Part shown: one piece after another, positions 1 to 8,132 of the stretch
Position numbering within the stretch: position 1 is the stretch's first letter
Layout: each line of letters begins with the position of its first letter
Source: Moritella sp.
Lineage (GTDB): Bacteria > Pseudomonadota > Gammaproteobacteria > Enterobacterales > Moritellaceae
NCBI RefSeq assembly: GCF_013215705.1
Contig: NZ_JABSQR010000013.1
Location: 1-64,000 of the forward strand
DNA length: 64,000 nt
Direction of reading: 5' to 3'
Notes under the pieces: generated by a model
What the model saw: only the letters and a program-made list of their open reading frames with translations
The model's database searches: none
Told to the model about the DNA's origin: nothing
Made by a program: the position numbers and the translations under genes

Positions 1-408
1 TTTATCCCTTCATTTAATGAAGAGTAATCATGCAATAACTGAAAATATTTGGTAGGTGGGGTTAACTAAGCGTTTACTTATGTAATCTAGGTTTAGGCAT
101 TGTTTAAAGCATATGAGAACCCTAAGGTTGTACATAAGGTAGGTGTGTGTGTCTCCACTCCTTTAATCATAAGGCTTTCAAGACATCCATCCTGTGATTT
201 TATAAATATCTAGTTCATAAACTGGTTCACGAAAAAAAATTCAATTTTTTAGTACATAAACTTTTTTCCTTTTGATTCAATTGATCCTCATTTTACAGTA
301 ACAAATGCTTAAACCTACACTGTAATATATCCTTTGTTCTTGGCCTGCTGCGCAGTAATTTAAGCCAGGGTTTACTTACTCTCAAGCATGTAGCCATGCT
401 ATGGCTGT

Positions 409-635
409 GTTACTCAACTTAGCCATACTTTCTGGAATATAAACAGTTCCCTTTGATATTATACTCTATCAGGATTATGTCCACGAACGAGTTAATTCGT
501 CTAACTAACTCGAAATTGCCCGAAGTGTAGAGTTATTACTAACCCCCACATAAAATAGTCATATTGATTTTACATATATTTTGTTATCGAAAACCTAGCT
601 TCATATACAGATATAATAGGATTTAATCATTTTTG
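409..635 (+). repeat. Diverged copy of the recurrent A+B intercassette module
   Basis: Positions 409-488 resemble the A module found after the attC sites at 3599, 12828 and 18221 (shared blocks GCCATACTTTCTG, CCCTTTGA and ATGTCCACGAACGAG). Positions 500-635 resemble the B module at 10220 and 16163 (CTCGAAATTGCCC, then GTAGAGTTATTACT, then ATACAGATATAAT and TTTAATCATTTTT). The ATACAGATATAAT block contains a consensus -10 hexamer conserved between this copy and the one at 16163. A promoter role for the downstream cassettes is inferred only. Confidence 0.5.
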
Positions 636-864
636 GTGGGCATCGTGGGATTCTACTACCAAATAATCTTTATTTTTAACTTCCTTAAATAGTATAAACA
701 TGAAATATAACAACTTTATTTTTTGATTATGCATTTACACGGGTCTATATAAATATAATTCTTGTTTTTTCTTCGCTTTTATTTGATTTAGGGCATTTAA
801 TTGAAGTTATCTATTTGTAATAAATGACAAATTTGGTACTGTTTGATGATAGTTTAATTCACGT

Positions 865-882
865 TATACGGAATTCCGTATA
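865..882. promoter_or_regulatory. 18-bp perfect palindrome before first cassette gene
   Basis: TATACGGAATTCCGTATA is a perfect 18-bp palindrome ending 23 bases before the ATG of the GIY-YIG gene. A GTTAACC core-like heptamer follows at 890-896, where the first cassette would begin. It could be an operator or a structured recombination half-site. Neither is shown. Confidence 0.4.
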
Positions 883-905
883 CTAAGACGTTAACCGGTA
901 CGAGT

Positions 906-1373
906 ATGGAAAGTTACGAAACGCATTTCACTGGAAAAATACTGGAACGAGGTTTTTGGCTATATGTTTGGCGCATATCAGCTGGGCAGAAAACGGTTTG
1001 GTATGTCGGTCGTACAGGGGATAGCTCATCAGCAAATGCAGCATCACCATTCGGTCGTTTGAGTCAGCATTTAGATTTACGGCCATCTGCTAAAGCCAAT
1101 ATGCTAGCTAAGAACTTACGCAGTTCAGGTATGGTTCCAGAGGATTGTGAGTACAGGCTTTTAACATTAGGTCCTCTATTCCCGGAGCAAAATGATTTTG
1201 AAGCTCATAAGCCCTATCGAGATATTGTTGGTAAGTTGGAGGCCGAGCTAGCTTACAACTTAAGCCAAAGAGAGTTGTCGGTTCTTGGTTCGCACCCGAA
1301 GCGGGGTTCCTTTGATAAAGTTTTGTTTGCAGAGGCGCTTAAAAAAGTAAATGTATTTATCAAAAACGGTTAA
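906..1373 (+). CDS. GIY-YIG-like domain protein (cassette gene)
   Basis: A 155-residue protein with GIY-YIG endonuclease hallmarks. A WLYVWRI strand (about residues 18-24) stands for the GIY element, WYVGRTG (32-38) for the YIG element, then FGRLSQH (about 50-56) supplies the usual Arg/His-containing helix. A Glu in KLEAELAYNL (about residue 110) is a candidate metal ligand. GIY-YIG domains cut DNA in homing, repair and restriction enzymes; a single-domain cassette version could be a nuclease toxin or restriction-like enzyme, but its role is unknown. It is the first gene after the B module and is followed by an attC site overlapping its stop codon, the normal cassette arrangement. I am fairly sure of the fold and unsure of activity, because the first Gly of GIY is replaced. 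Confidence 0.6.
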   Translation: MESYETHFTGKILERGFWLYVWRISAGQKTVWYVGRTGDSSSANAASPFGRLSQHLDLRPSAKANMLAKNLRSSGMVPEDCEYRLLTLGPLFPEQNDFEAHKPYRDIVGKLEAELAYNLSQRELSVLGSHPKRGSFDKVLFAEALKKVNVFIKNG

Positions 1374-1421
1374 CAAGTCAAAGCACGCAGAGGTGGTAAA
1401 GCTGTGTTTGAGGCGTTAGGC
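1368..1421 (+). repeat. Integron attC site 1
   Basis: A TTAACAA inverse-core region overlaps the stop codon of the GIY-YIG gene, and a GCGTTAGGC core (GTTAGGC at 1415-1421) closes the site about 54 bp later. The internal arms are imperfect complements. This is the usual layout of a 59-base element at a cassette end. Confidence 0.7.
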
Positions 1422-1435
1422 TACTAGGGAAAGTT

Positions 1436-2005
1436 ATGAGTACAGCAGAGGTTATATCTGAAATTTTTAGCACTCGTGAGATCATATCTATTGTTGCCAT
1501 TTTTGTGGCTGTTATAACTTTTATTGTGACTAACGCTTGGAATTATAAAAACCATAAGAAAGATATAAAAAAGGATACGCTTTTAAAGGTGTCAGGGGCT
1601 ATTAATAGACAAACTCAGTTAATTATAAAAATGGCTGATGTTAATACTGAACAGACTGAAATTAATAAAGTACTCTCCGAAAACGAATTTATTTTTGGAC
1701 AAATGTTTACTGCTGCAAATGCAGAAACATCTAAAGTTGTCCTCGAGTACCTAGCAAATATAGCCGAAACTATCTTTGAAATAGGTTTACAAAAAGGTAA
1801 CCCTGAATGTGATCAACGTGAACTTTTTTCGTTCGCACTTTCTAAGCACACGGAGCACATGTTGAAAATGCCTAAAGTTATTTCTGTTATAAAAAAAGAA
1901 TTAGGAATAGCTGGAGGTGTTTTAGAGTTAGACAGTGCAATCAAAACAGGTTGTGATCTAATAAATAGTAAAATAAAACCACTATTGAAGAGTGCTGGTA
2001 ATTAG
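1436..2005 (+). CDS. Membrane-anchored cassette protein of unknown function
   Basis: A 189-residue protein I do not recognise. It has one strong transmembrane segment near the N-terminus (about residues 15-36, IISIVAIFVAVITFIV) followed by a basic stretch (KNHKKDIKKD) that should stay cytoplasmic. The rest is a helical soluble domain with several Glu/Lys-rich helices. It lies between two attC sites, so it is a complete cassette gene. N-terminally anchored helical proteins are common in integron cassettes and conflict systems, but no motif here fixes a function. Confidence 0.6.
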   Translation: MSTAEVISEIFSTREIISIVAIFVAVITFIVTNAWNYKNHKKDIKKDTLLKVSGAINRQTQLIIKMADVNTEQTEINKVLSENEFIFGQMFTAANAETSKVVLEYLANIAETIFEIGLQKGNPECDQRELFSFALSKHTEHMLKMPKVISVIKKELGIAGGVLELDSAIKTGCDLINSKIKPLLKSAGN

Positions 2006-2061
2006 CCTAACAACAATAAGAATAGGTGTCGCGCAACCGACACCTTATTCGGGTGTTAGAC
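2005..2061 (+). repeat. Integron attC site 2 (near-consensus)
   Basis: The inverse core GCCTAAC (2005-2011) fits RYYYAAC exactly and the core GTTAGAC (2055-2061) fits GTTRRRY exactly. Between them ATAAGAATAGGTGTCG pairs with CGACACCTTATTC around a short CGCAAC loop, giving the expected folded bottom-strand hairpin with one extrahelical region. This is the clearest attC in the window. Confidence 0.9.
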
Positions 2062-2078
2062 ACGGGAATCAAACAGAC

Positions 2079-2792
2079 ATGAGCAGAAACCTAATTTCAA
2101 AGTCACTAGCGAAGCCAACAAGGGAGCTTTTAACAGATGTTTCTGAGTTAGGGCTAGATGAGGTAATTGATAAAGTTAGTCGAGAGTCTGAACTATTGAA
2201 GCAGCTCCCTATAGTTAAGTGGCTGTTCATTGGTAATGATATAAGGTCTACGTTTCAGTCCGCTTTTTTCATAAAGAAGTATTCACAGTTTATTGGCAAG
2301 CTTTCTCATGCAAATATGTCAGAAGACGATTCTGAAAAGCTATTAGAACTCACGTTAGACGATGGCAAAATTGAAAAAATAGTAGACAACACCATTTTGT
2401 ACTTAGATCGATATCAAAATGAGCTAAAAGCTCAGCTCCTAGGTGAGCTATTTATCCAGACTTTCAAGAACAGGTCTTTCACTGCTAAGGAATACAACTC
2501 TCTAATGTTCAGTATCGAGTTGATACACCCTTACACTGGGATTGATACACTTGTTGAATTTTATGAGTACAAGGAAAGAATGGACGCAGAAAGTGATGAT
2601 AAAAAGAAAAGAGAGATATGGACGGAGGGCAGCAAAATTGACTATGCACCTTTATCTACATCTGGGTTATTGAAGTTGCCTGTAGGTGGCTCGATAATGG
2701 GAGATATAGGTGGTGCCTATCTTAATGACTTGGGCAGAAGGTTTTATGAGCTTGTAGTTTGCAATTGCAATGTTATCGACGACAATGCCTAA
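2079..2792 (+). CDS. Cassette protein of unknown function, 237 aa
   Basis: I chose the ATG at 2079 because the open frame extends back to 1992 only by reading through the attC site, which should not be coding. The 237-residue product is soluble, helical and charged, with a Gly-rich stretch near the C-terminus (LPVGGSIMGDIGGAYLNDLG, about residues 203-222). I recognise no catalytic motif. Its stop codon overlaps the next attC. It is translated from an unremarkable leader (AATCAAACAGAC) without a clear Shine-Dalgarno, which is common for cassette genes. Confidence 0.55.
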   Translation: MSRNLISKSLAKPTRELLTDVSELGLDEVIDKVSRESELLKQLPIVKWLFIGNDIRSTFQSAFFIKKYSQFIGKLSHANMSEDDSEKLLELTLDDGKIEKIVDNTILYLDRYQNELKAQLLGELFIQTFKNRSFTAKEYNSLMFSIELIHPYTGIDTLVEFYEYKERMDAESDDKKKREIWTEGSKIDYAPLSTSGLLKLPVGGSIMGDIGGAYLNDLGRRFYELVVCNCNVIDDNA

Positions 2793-2865
2793 CAAGCGGC
2801 AGCACTGCGACTGCTTTTACGCTCCTTCGTTGCTTCAAAGCGGCGCGTGAGCAGAGCGTTGGTAT
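2787..2865 (+). repeat. Integron attC site 3
   Basis: The inverse core GCCTAAC lies at 2787-2793. The right core GCGTTGG at 2856-2862 is degenerate. Arms AGCGGCAGCACTGC and GCGCGTGAGCAGAGC could pair imperfectly around a CTGCTTTTACGCTCC centre. Confidence 0.65.
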
Positions 2866-2876
2866 ATAGGAGTTTT

Positions 2877-3596
2877 ATGCAACAGGTTCTAAAAAATACT
2901 ATTGATTATTCAACAGATAAAGCAGTGTTGTTCCAATTCGAATCGAGAAGTAAGCTCGCAGCATACAGTATGGGAATTTACTGTACATTAATTGAATTAT
3001 CAGAATCTTTTCATACATTAATTCAAAGCCAAAATTATACAGGATCTCTGTCTATATACCGTTCATTTATTGAGAATTTCGTTGATTTAAAAAATCTTAA
3101 GTTAAACGGATTTTATGTCAACCAACTAGATCATGGTAGCTACGAGCAAGAGAAACGAATGCTTAAGGCTGCTAAACAAGGTAACGTTTATTTAACGTCT
3201 ATTGCTAAATATGCCGATGATAAAACTCCTAAAATTGAAGCAGAAATTAAGCTGTTAAAAGAAAGTAATGAGTTTAAGTTATGTAAAAATATCTATGAAA
3301 AATTTTGCTTAGCTGGCATGGAACAAGAATATAGAGGTTTATATCCAACATTAAGTGCAGAGTCGCATTGTAGTCTAGATGCTATATTTTCAAGGCATTT
3401 TGAATATGATCCAGCTAATAACAAAGTCAACTTGGTTATTCATAGCAAAGATAAAGATAATGATTACGAAATTTACATCGCTAATCTAGCTAATTATCTA
3501 ATTACCGCAGGAATACTGGTTGCCAATATATTAGAAGGTCAGCAACTAAATGAGTTCGTTCTAAAAAAAGAAGAAATTATCTCTGCGTTGGCGTAA
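2877..3596 (+). CDS. DUF5677-like (HEPN-related) cassette protein
   Basis: I place the start at 2877, where AGGAG (2867-2871) gives a good Shine-Dalgarno; the frame opens upstream at 2847 but only inside the attC. The 239-residue protein is all-helical and recalls DUF5677: an early helix with SIYRSFIENFVDL (R and E spaced as in that family) and a later LYPTLSAESHCSLDAI block. DUF5677 proteins are often grouped with HEPN-like helical proteins and occur in mobile islands. I see no canonical RX4-6H HEPN motif, so nuclease activity is not supported. Confidence 0.5.
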   Translation: MQQVLKNTIDYSTDKAVLFQFESRSKLAAYSMGIYCTLIELSESFHTLIQSQNYTGSLSIYRSFIENFVDLKNLKLNGFYVNQLDHGSYEQEKRMLKAAKQGNVYLTSIAKYADDKTPKIEAEIKLLKESNEFKLCKNIYEKFCLAGMEQEYRGLYPTLSAESHCSLDAIFSRHFEYDPANNKVNLVIHSKDKDNDYEIYIANLANYLITAGILVANILEGQQLNEFVLKKEEIISALA

Positions 3597-3598
3597 AC

Positions 3599-3694
3599 AT
3601 TTAACAAGGTATTTAAAACGGAACTAAAACAGTTGGTTAAGTTTCGCTACACATTATAACCAAGTTTTTTAGTCCGCTTAATGCGGCGTTAATC
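3599..3694 (+). repeat. Integron attC site 4
   Basis: The inverse core ATTTAAC (3599-3605) and the right core GCGTTAATC (GTTAATC at 3688-3694) bound a 96-bp site. Inner arms GGAACTAAAAC and GTTTTTTAGTCC, then GTTGGTTA and TAACCAAG, pair to form a long hairpin. It closely resembles the sites at 12828 and 18221. Confidence 0.85.
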
Positions 3695-3822
3695 TTAATT
3701 TGGCCATACTTTCTGTAATGCGATTCGAACTCTTTGAAGCATAAGCACTAAGCCAGTTTTGTCCATCAATGGCTTAGGATGATAGCTCTAAGCCGAAACT
3801 GCCCCAAACTGCGTTAGAGCAG
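3688..3822 (+). repeat. Recurrent A module plus short B-start hairpin
   Basis: The A module begins at the crossover position of attC 4 and runs to about 3772 (GCCATACTTTCTGTAATGCG, then TTTGAAGCATAAGC, then TTTTGTCCA). It ends in an 8-bp inverted repeat, CTAAGCCA (3749-3756) and TGGCTTAG, around a 14-base loop. A second hairpin follows at about 3785-3820, with arms GCTCTAA and TTAGAGC around GCCGAAACTGCCCCAAACTGCG; this matches the start of the B module. Other copies are at 409, 6004, 10220, 12919, 16163 and 18314. Confidence 0.65.
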
Positions 3823-3846
3823 AAGTTCACTAACAATGTCTGGTCC

Positions 3847-3998
3847 GTGTGTATTGAGAAAGATAGCCGGTGTTACCTTGAGTTTGACGCGGACATTTGG
3901 CAACGAAGTTTATTACTAGAGAAATATCTAAAGGTGATTATGAAAGCCTGAAATTGGATAAGACTCTATTTAAACTAGTAAGTAGAAAGGTTCATTGA
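3847..3998 (+). pseudogene. Possible gene remnant, frameshifted
   Basis: A short open frame from a GTG at 3847 (VCIEKDSRCYLEFDADIW...) stops after about 34 codons, but the +1 frame continues as KGDYESLKLDKTLFKLVSRK to a TGA at 3996. The two pieces look like one short coding region broken by a single indel near 3930. No family recognised. It may be chance. Confidence 0.2.
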
Positions 3999-4074
3999 TC
4001 TATCGTGCCACTATTTTAGTAAACCATGATATGGTTGCTAACCATATGTATTTGTTAATACCTGGAGTATAAAA

Positions 4075-5040
4075 GTGGAAAAGGTTAGGTATACCGTCAG
4101 TAATATTCTTCAGAATAAAACCAAGTTTTATTCTCTTACAATGCCAACAGATGTTTTATCTAAATGTTGCTTTGTTTCAAGTCGCGACGAAGATCCTATT
4201 ATGGGGTTTCAGCGTACCCTAGATGAAAAACGAGCTATGGAAATTGCCAATTATATTGATAATGAAGAAGGAACAATTCCATCTTCAATTATAATTTCAG
4301 CGCAAGATGTTGCTGATGTTGAAATTATTGGTAGAGGCCGAACTTTAGAATTTATGCCAGATCCAAAAGCTTTCCTTATTCTTGACGGTCAGCATCGCGT
4401 TTATGGTTTTTCTAAAGCTAAATCAATACTTCGCGTACCTGTGGTAATTTATGTTGGTTTAAGCAGGAAAGAAGAATCAAGATTATTCATAGATATTAAT
4501 TCAAAGCAAAAAGGTGTTCCTTCTGAGCTCTTACTTGATATTAAGCGAATGGCTGAATATGAAAATTCAACTGAAGAGTCATTACGTTCAATTTTTGACT
4601 TGTTTCACGATGATCCCAATAGTGCTCTATTAGGAAAATTGAGCCCTGCATCTAAGTCAAAAAATAAAATTAGTAGAGTTACATTTAACAGTTCTGTAAC
4701 TCCGGTTGCTCAATTTTTTGGGAATAGAGAAACAGAAGAGCTTTATGCCATTTTAAATTGTTACCTAAAGGCCTTTTTATATGGGTTCTTTAAGGAAAAT
4801 AATATTGAAGAACAATTGTGTAATTCTACTATTTTTAGAGCCTTATTTGCAGTATTTCCTGAAGTGGCCGCTAAATTAAAAGATCGTCATGGCCCTGATT
4901 ATACTGTTGATAATTACGATAGTGTTATGGCTGAAATGTTTAATAAAATTAACTTACAAAAAATTCGCAAGCCAGGTAGTTCTTATAAAGCAATTGCTAC
5001 ACACTTATCAAACTCGATGAAAAGTAACTTTACTCTATAG
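4075..5040 (+). CDS. DGQHR-domain protein (DndB-like)
   Basis: A 321-residue protein with the diagnostic LDGQHRVYGF block (about residues 103-112), followed by an FIDINSKQKGV segment (about 142-152). Both are characteristic of the DGQHR family, whose best-known member is DndB, the transcriptional/regulatory protein of phosphorothioate DNA modification. No dndA, dndC, dndD or dndE gene is nearby, so this is a stand-alone DGQHR protein, probably part of a two-gene conflict module with the HEPN-like gene 1 base downstream. The start is a GTG at 4075 preceded by CTGGAG at 4062-4067. It lies between A/B module copies and not directly after an intact attC. Confidence 0.75.
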   Translation: MEKVRYTVSNILQNKTKFYSLTMPTDVLSKCCFVSSRDEDPIMGFQRTLDEKRAMEIANYIDNEEGTIPSSIIISAQDVADVEIIGRGRTLEFMPDPKAFLILDGQHRVYGFSKAKSILRVPVVIYVGLSRKEESRLFIDINSKQKGVPSELLLDIKRMAEYENSTEESLRSIFDLFHDDPNSALLGKLSPASKSKNKISRVTFNSSVTPVAQFFGNRETEELYAILNCYLKAFLYGFFKENNIEEQLCNSTIFRALFAVFPEVAAKLKDRHGPDYTVDNYDSVMAEMFNKINLQKIRKPGSSYKAIATHLSNSMKSNFTL

Positions 5041-5041
5041 C

Positions 5042-5989
5042 ATGCAGATTATTACAGATGTATTAAGGGCACATTTGCTTCCAGGCTTAAGCAATGTAGA
5101 AGCAGTTCCTCATTTAACATTTAGGGGCTGGTTGGCAAAAAAAAGTTTCAAAATGACAGAGCCCCTTGAAAGCAAAGCTTTTAAATTAGATGTTTATAGC
5201 CATAGCGAGCTTCTGCTTCCCTACGCATACGACATTAACCGAATGGCTGCGTCATCAATCGAGAGTATGAATGGAATAACTCCAGAAAATGGACTACCTA
5301 AATCTACAGGTTGGCTAATTATTCGTTCTTACTATAGCGCCTATTTTGCTATGCATGCACTGCTGAGGTTATTTGGGATTAGCTGTAGCCAACTTGATAG
5401 TCATGAATCAAGAGCAGTTACAGATGTTGCTAGAATGTATTCACTCCAGAATGGAAATACAGCCTCTAGTGGATATTATCGGTGCCAATATGATTTCACC
5501 AGCTCAACTATTATATTTAAGCAGTTAAATAATACGCACCAAGATGTTTGGAAAACGTTTTATGAACTTTTAGACACGTTAGCTACAAAGGTATCGTCGT
5601 CTGATTTTCGAAAAAAAGACAGGGATATAACCGTAGATTTTCTCTTTAAATTACGAGAAGGTCTGTCGTGTCGCAATACAGTAAATAGTGGTAATTGGCT
5701 TTCACAAATAAGAAATGAAGTTAACTATACTCATTCAATGGGAGCTTGGTATCCATACGTTAATTCTTCCGATGAACATAATAAAATGTTTAGATTAACT
5801 AGTAACTGGAAGCAGACACCAACGGCAGATATTATTAACGATAACGTAGGAAAGTGCGATCAACTTTTGTTTGTTAGTACATGTGTCACAGTCGTTTCTT
5901 TATGTCACTCAATGATTTCCGATTTACATAATATTAATAGCAACATATTTCTTAAGCACGGTGCCATCAGACTAGTGAACCAAATATAA
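5042..5989 (+). CDS. HEPN-like protein paired with DGQHR gene
   Basis: A 315-residue helical protein starting 1 base after the DGQHR stop codon, so the two are almost certainly co-translated. A helix reading SYYSAYFAMHALLRLFGI (about residues 98-115) matches the YYxAFhAxxALL helix of HEPN proteins, and RNEVNYTH (about residues 223-230) fits the catalytic R-(polar)-X4-6-H motif of HEPN ribonucleases. I infer an RNase effector or toxin with DGQHR as partner or regulator. I know of no established system with this exact pair. The gene ends at a collapsed attC-like sequence. Confidence 0.6.
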   Translation: MQIITDVLRAHLLPGLSNVEAVPHLTFRGWLAKKSFKMTEPLESKAFKLDVYSHSELLLPYAYDINRMAASSIESMNGITPENGLPKSTGWLIIRSYYSAYFAMHALLRLFGISCSQLDSHESRAVTDVARMYSLQNGNTASSGYYRCQYDFTSSTIIFKQLNNTHQDVWKTFYELLDTLATKVSSSDFRKKDRDITVDFLFKLREGLSCRNTVNSGNWLSQIRNEVNYTHSMGAWYPYVNSSDEHNKMFRLTSNWKQTPTADIINDNVGKCDQLLFVSTCVTVVSLCHSMISDLHNINSNIFLKHGAIRLVNQI

Positions 5990-5991
5990 AC

Positions 5992-6085
5992 ACATAACGA
6001 AGCGTTAATATCATGTTGCTTTATATAATACGAACCATATTCTTTGAAGCATAAACTCTAAGCCGTTATGTCCACGAACGAGTCT
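5992..6085 (+). repeat. Collapsed attC-like site followed by A module
   Basis: ACATAACGAAGCGTTAATA (5992-6010) keeps both outer ends of an attC (TAACGA and AGCGTTAAT) but lacks the whole folded centre, as if it had been deleted. The A module follows at about 6004-6085 (TTCTTTGAAGCATAAACTCTAAGCC, ATGTCCACGAACGAG), the same position it takes after the full attC sites at 3599, 12828 and 18221. Confidence 0.6.
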
Positions 6086-6164
6086 GCCGACGTTGCTGAT
6101 TCTGATTTTGCCTCAACGTAACAGCCCTAATAGGGGATTTTAACGTTACTTAAGGCTCGCAGAG

Positions 6165-7541
6165 TCAATCCAAAAAAACTGAGAGCAGACGCTGTTTAAA
6201 TGTTCCCAACGTTAAAACGAAATCTTGAGTGTTGAATTTAGACTGGTTTATTCCGAGTCCCCAATCAATGTTTACGCCAAGCCTGTCTGCAGCCGAAGTT
6301 GAGTTTAATTTACCAGCACTAGAGCCACAGATATTGTCGATATCAAAAACCTGTTCAGTGCTACGATCTAATCGAATAACGGTATTATTGTCTGGCAGGT
6401 CTTCAGCTATACGCTCAGCAAAACATGATAACTGACTTTCTGCAATGGTATACAGCCATGCCTCTTGGTTCTCAGCGTCACTTATACGCAATATTCGACC
6501 TAATACCTGCCTGAAGTACAATTCGGTTTTAATGTGGCTTAAATGGCAGCACACTTGCAATCGTGGAATGTCAGTTCCTTCGGATACCATTCCAACACTA
6601 ACAATCCATTGTGTATCACTTGTTCTAAATCGCGTAATTTCATTAAGGGGATCATCGTGACGATAGGTAACGATCACACCTGATTGATTGAATTCATTTT
6701 GCAATAACAATAATAAGTCGTTGGCGTGCTCAACTGATGATGCAACAACAAGTCCACCTGCTCTCGGATTAACTTGTCTTATTTCAGCTAGTTTATGGCA
6801 ACTTAACCCTAATAAATACAGCATCGCTTCACGGTTGGTGATGATCGCTGAATAAGGGATAGATTCATTCATTAGTAGCTCTTGAATTGAATTAAAACAC
6901 TTGGCTTCTTCATTTGAGCTAGTGATACTTAAATCATCATTATCAACTAATACAATCTTTGGAGATCGGCAAACATGGTCTTTCACAGCTTGAGATAAAC
7001 CATAAATGTAATCACATTGGATTTCATCTTCGGGCTTAGAATATCGAGCGAGTGAAATGGGCTGAGCATCTGATCGCCATGGTGTCCCCGTTAGAGCTAA
7101 GGTGAAGGCTGCGTAATCTTGGATCTTAGTCAGTATTTCCATTCCCCAAGCATTTGCTTCAATAACACTGTTACCTGAGCAGTGGTGAATTTCATCGAAC
7201 ACAACTAATACACGATAACGTTTAAGTAGATCCCAAAACTCATCATTCATATACAACATGTTTTGATAAGTGTAAGAGCCACCAATTGAACCAACACCAC
7301 CATTAAAGGTACAGTTTAATCGCCAAGAGAATGTGCTTTTAATACTTTCTGCCACAGCTAAAGATGGAGAAAAGCATAAGACTAAATCTATGATGCCTTG
7401 TTTTTTTAATGATGATGCTATTTCAGCTGCCATTACAGTTTTACCTGCACCTGGTGTCGCCAAACACAAAAAATGAGGTTGTCCTGAAGTGAATTTATTT
7501 AATGCTGCATCTAAGCATTCTGACTGCCAATTTCTTAGCAT
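6165..7541 (-). CDS. SF2 DEAD/DEAH-type helicase
   Basis: A 458-residue superfamily 2 ATPase. Walker A is ATPGAGKT (about residues 28-35), motif II is VFDEIHHC (about 115-122), motif III-like is TGTPWRSD, and motif VI is QVLGRILR (about 340-347); GMVSEGTDIP is motif V. It is close to the minimal two-RecA-domain core, with only about 60 extra C-terminal residues, and resembles the restriction-type/UvrB-like DEAD helicases of phage-defence islands. It follows a winged-helix gene by 4 bases on the same strand and is probably controlled with it by the divergent repressor at 8211. Function beyond ATP-dependent nucleic acid translocation is not evident. Confidence 0.8.
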   Translation of the reverse strand: MLRNWQSECLDAALNKFTSGQPHFLCLATPGAGKTVMAAEIASSLKKQGIIDLVLCFSPSLAVAESIKSTFSWRLNCTFNGGVGSIGGSYTYQNMLYMNDEFWDLLKRYRVLVVFDEIHHCSGNSVIEANAWGMEILTKIQDYAAFTLALTGTPWRSDAQPISLARYSKPEDEIQCDYIYGLSQAVKDHVCRSPKIVLVDNDDLSITSSNEEAKCFNSIQELLMNESIPYSAIITNREAMLYLLGLSCHKLAEIRQVNPRAGGLVVASSVEHANDLLLLLQNEFNQSGVIVTYRHDDPLNEITRFRTSDTQWIVSVGMVSEGTDIPRLQVCCHLSHIKTELYFRQVLGRILRISDAENQEAWLYTIAESQLSCFAERIAEDLPDNNTVIRLDRSTEQVFDIDNICGSSAGKLNSTSAADRLGVNIDWGLGINQSKFNTQDFVLTLGTFKQRLLSVFLD

Positions 7542-7545
7542 TTTA

Positions 7546-8109
7546 TCATGCTGCCAGCTCTACGATGTTTAACACTTTTGTTAACGCATTCACTTTTCCA
7601 AGCAATTGAACAGAGCGTTCTCGGGTTTCTAGATAGAATGGTTTGAACAGATCATTTTGTTTCGGAAAGCGTTGCATTAAATCTTTAAATTCCTCGACCT
7701 CGCTTAATGAGATAGCAAGTTCTGCTTCATATGTTTTCTTTTCTTTAGATAATTCATAGCGGAAATCAGTACTACTTTCGTCTTTTTCGCTACGTAATGA
7801 TTTTACTTTAGGTTGCTGTGTTACAGGTACGTCAGTAATGGATTTCATCACAAAATCAGCAGTAATAAATGTTTCTGATTTGGTGTATCTGCTCTTTTTT
7901 ACTTCCGAATGAGTATGCTTTATTAGTAATTTCAGCTTGGTTAGTTTACAAATTACACGATAAATGCATTTACGAGTTTCAGTCTTATCATTAAAAAACT
8001 CTGACTCGTACATGAGCGCGTCTCTTATTTCTGAAACTGTAAAATTATTTATATTTACTACTATCAATAAATTATATACATCTGGATGCAGTGCTATAGC
8101 TCTCGCCAT
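7546..8109 (-). CDS. Putative winged-helix protein upstream of helicase
   Basis: A 187-residue protein. The first ~85 residues read as a winged-helix fold: the helix FTVSEIRDALMYESEF, then the TRKCIYRVICKLTKLKLLIKH recognition-helix region, then a basic strand. The C-terminal half is a long charged helix (SKEKKTYEAELAISLSEVEEF) that could be coiled coil. It is the promoter-proximal gene of a two-gene operon with the SF2 helicase. I infer a DNA-binding specificity or accessory subunit, or a regulator. The start codon is 24 bases from the first of three palindromic operators. Confidence 0.5.
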   Translation of the reverse strand: MARAIALHPDVYNLLIVVNINNFTVSEIRDALMYESEFFNDKTETRKCIYRVICKLTKLKLLIKHTHSEVKKSRYTKSETFITADFVMKSITDVPVTQQPKVKSLRSEKDESSTDFRYELSKEKKTYEAELAISLSEVEEFKDLMQRFPKQNDLFKPFYLETRERSVQLLGKVNALTKVLNIVELAA

Positions 8110-8132
8110 TATTAAAATCTCAAAACTAAAAA

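Larger units (their letters stand above)
1..889. other. Non-coding left flank of the cassette region
   Basis: I see no convincing gene here. The DNA is very AT-rich. From about 409 it contains a diverged copy of the A and B repeat modules that recur between cassette groups further right, and from 865 a perfect palindrome just before the first cassette gene. Short inverted repeats such as AGCCAT/ATGGCT near 392-406 could form small hairpins. No integron integrase is present, so if this is the proximal part of an integron, intI lies beyond the left edge. Confidence 0.5.

Noticed and set aside
1992-2078. Upstream extension of the gene that I start at 2079
   Set aside because: It reads through an attC site that has its own strong structural constraint.
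4075-5040. DndB of a phosphorothioation (Dnd) system
   Set aside because: None of the dnd modification or restriction genes is present, so only the domain name is supported.
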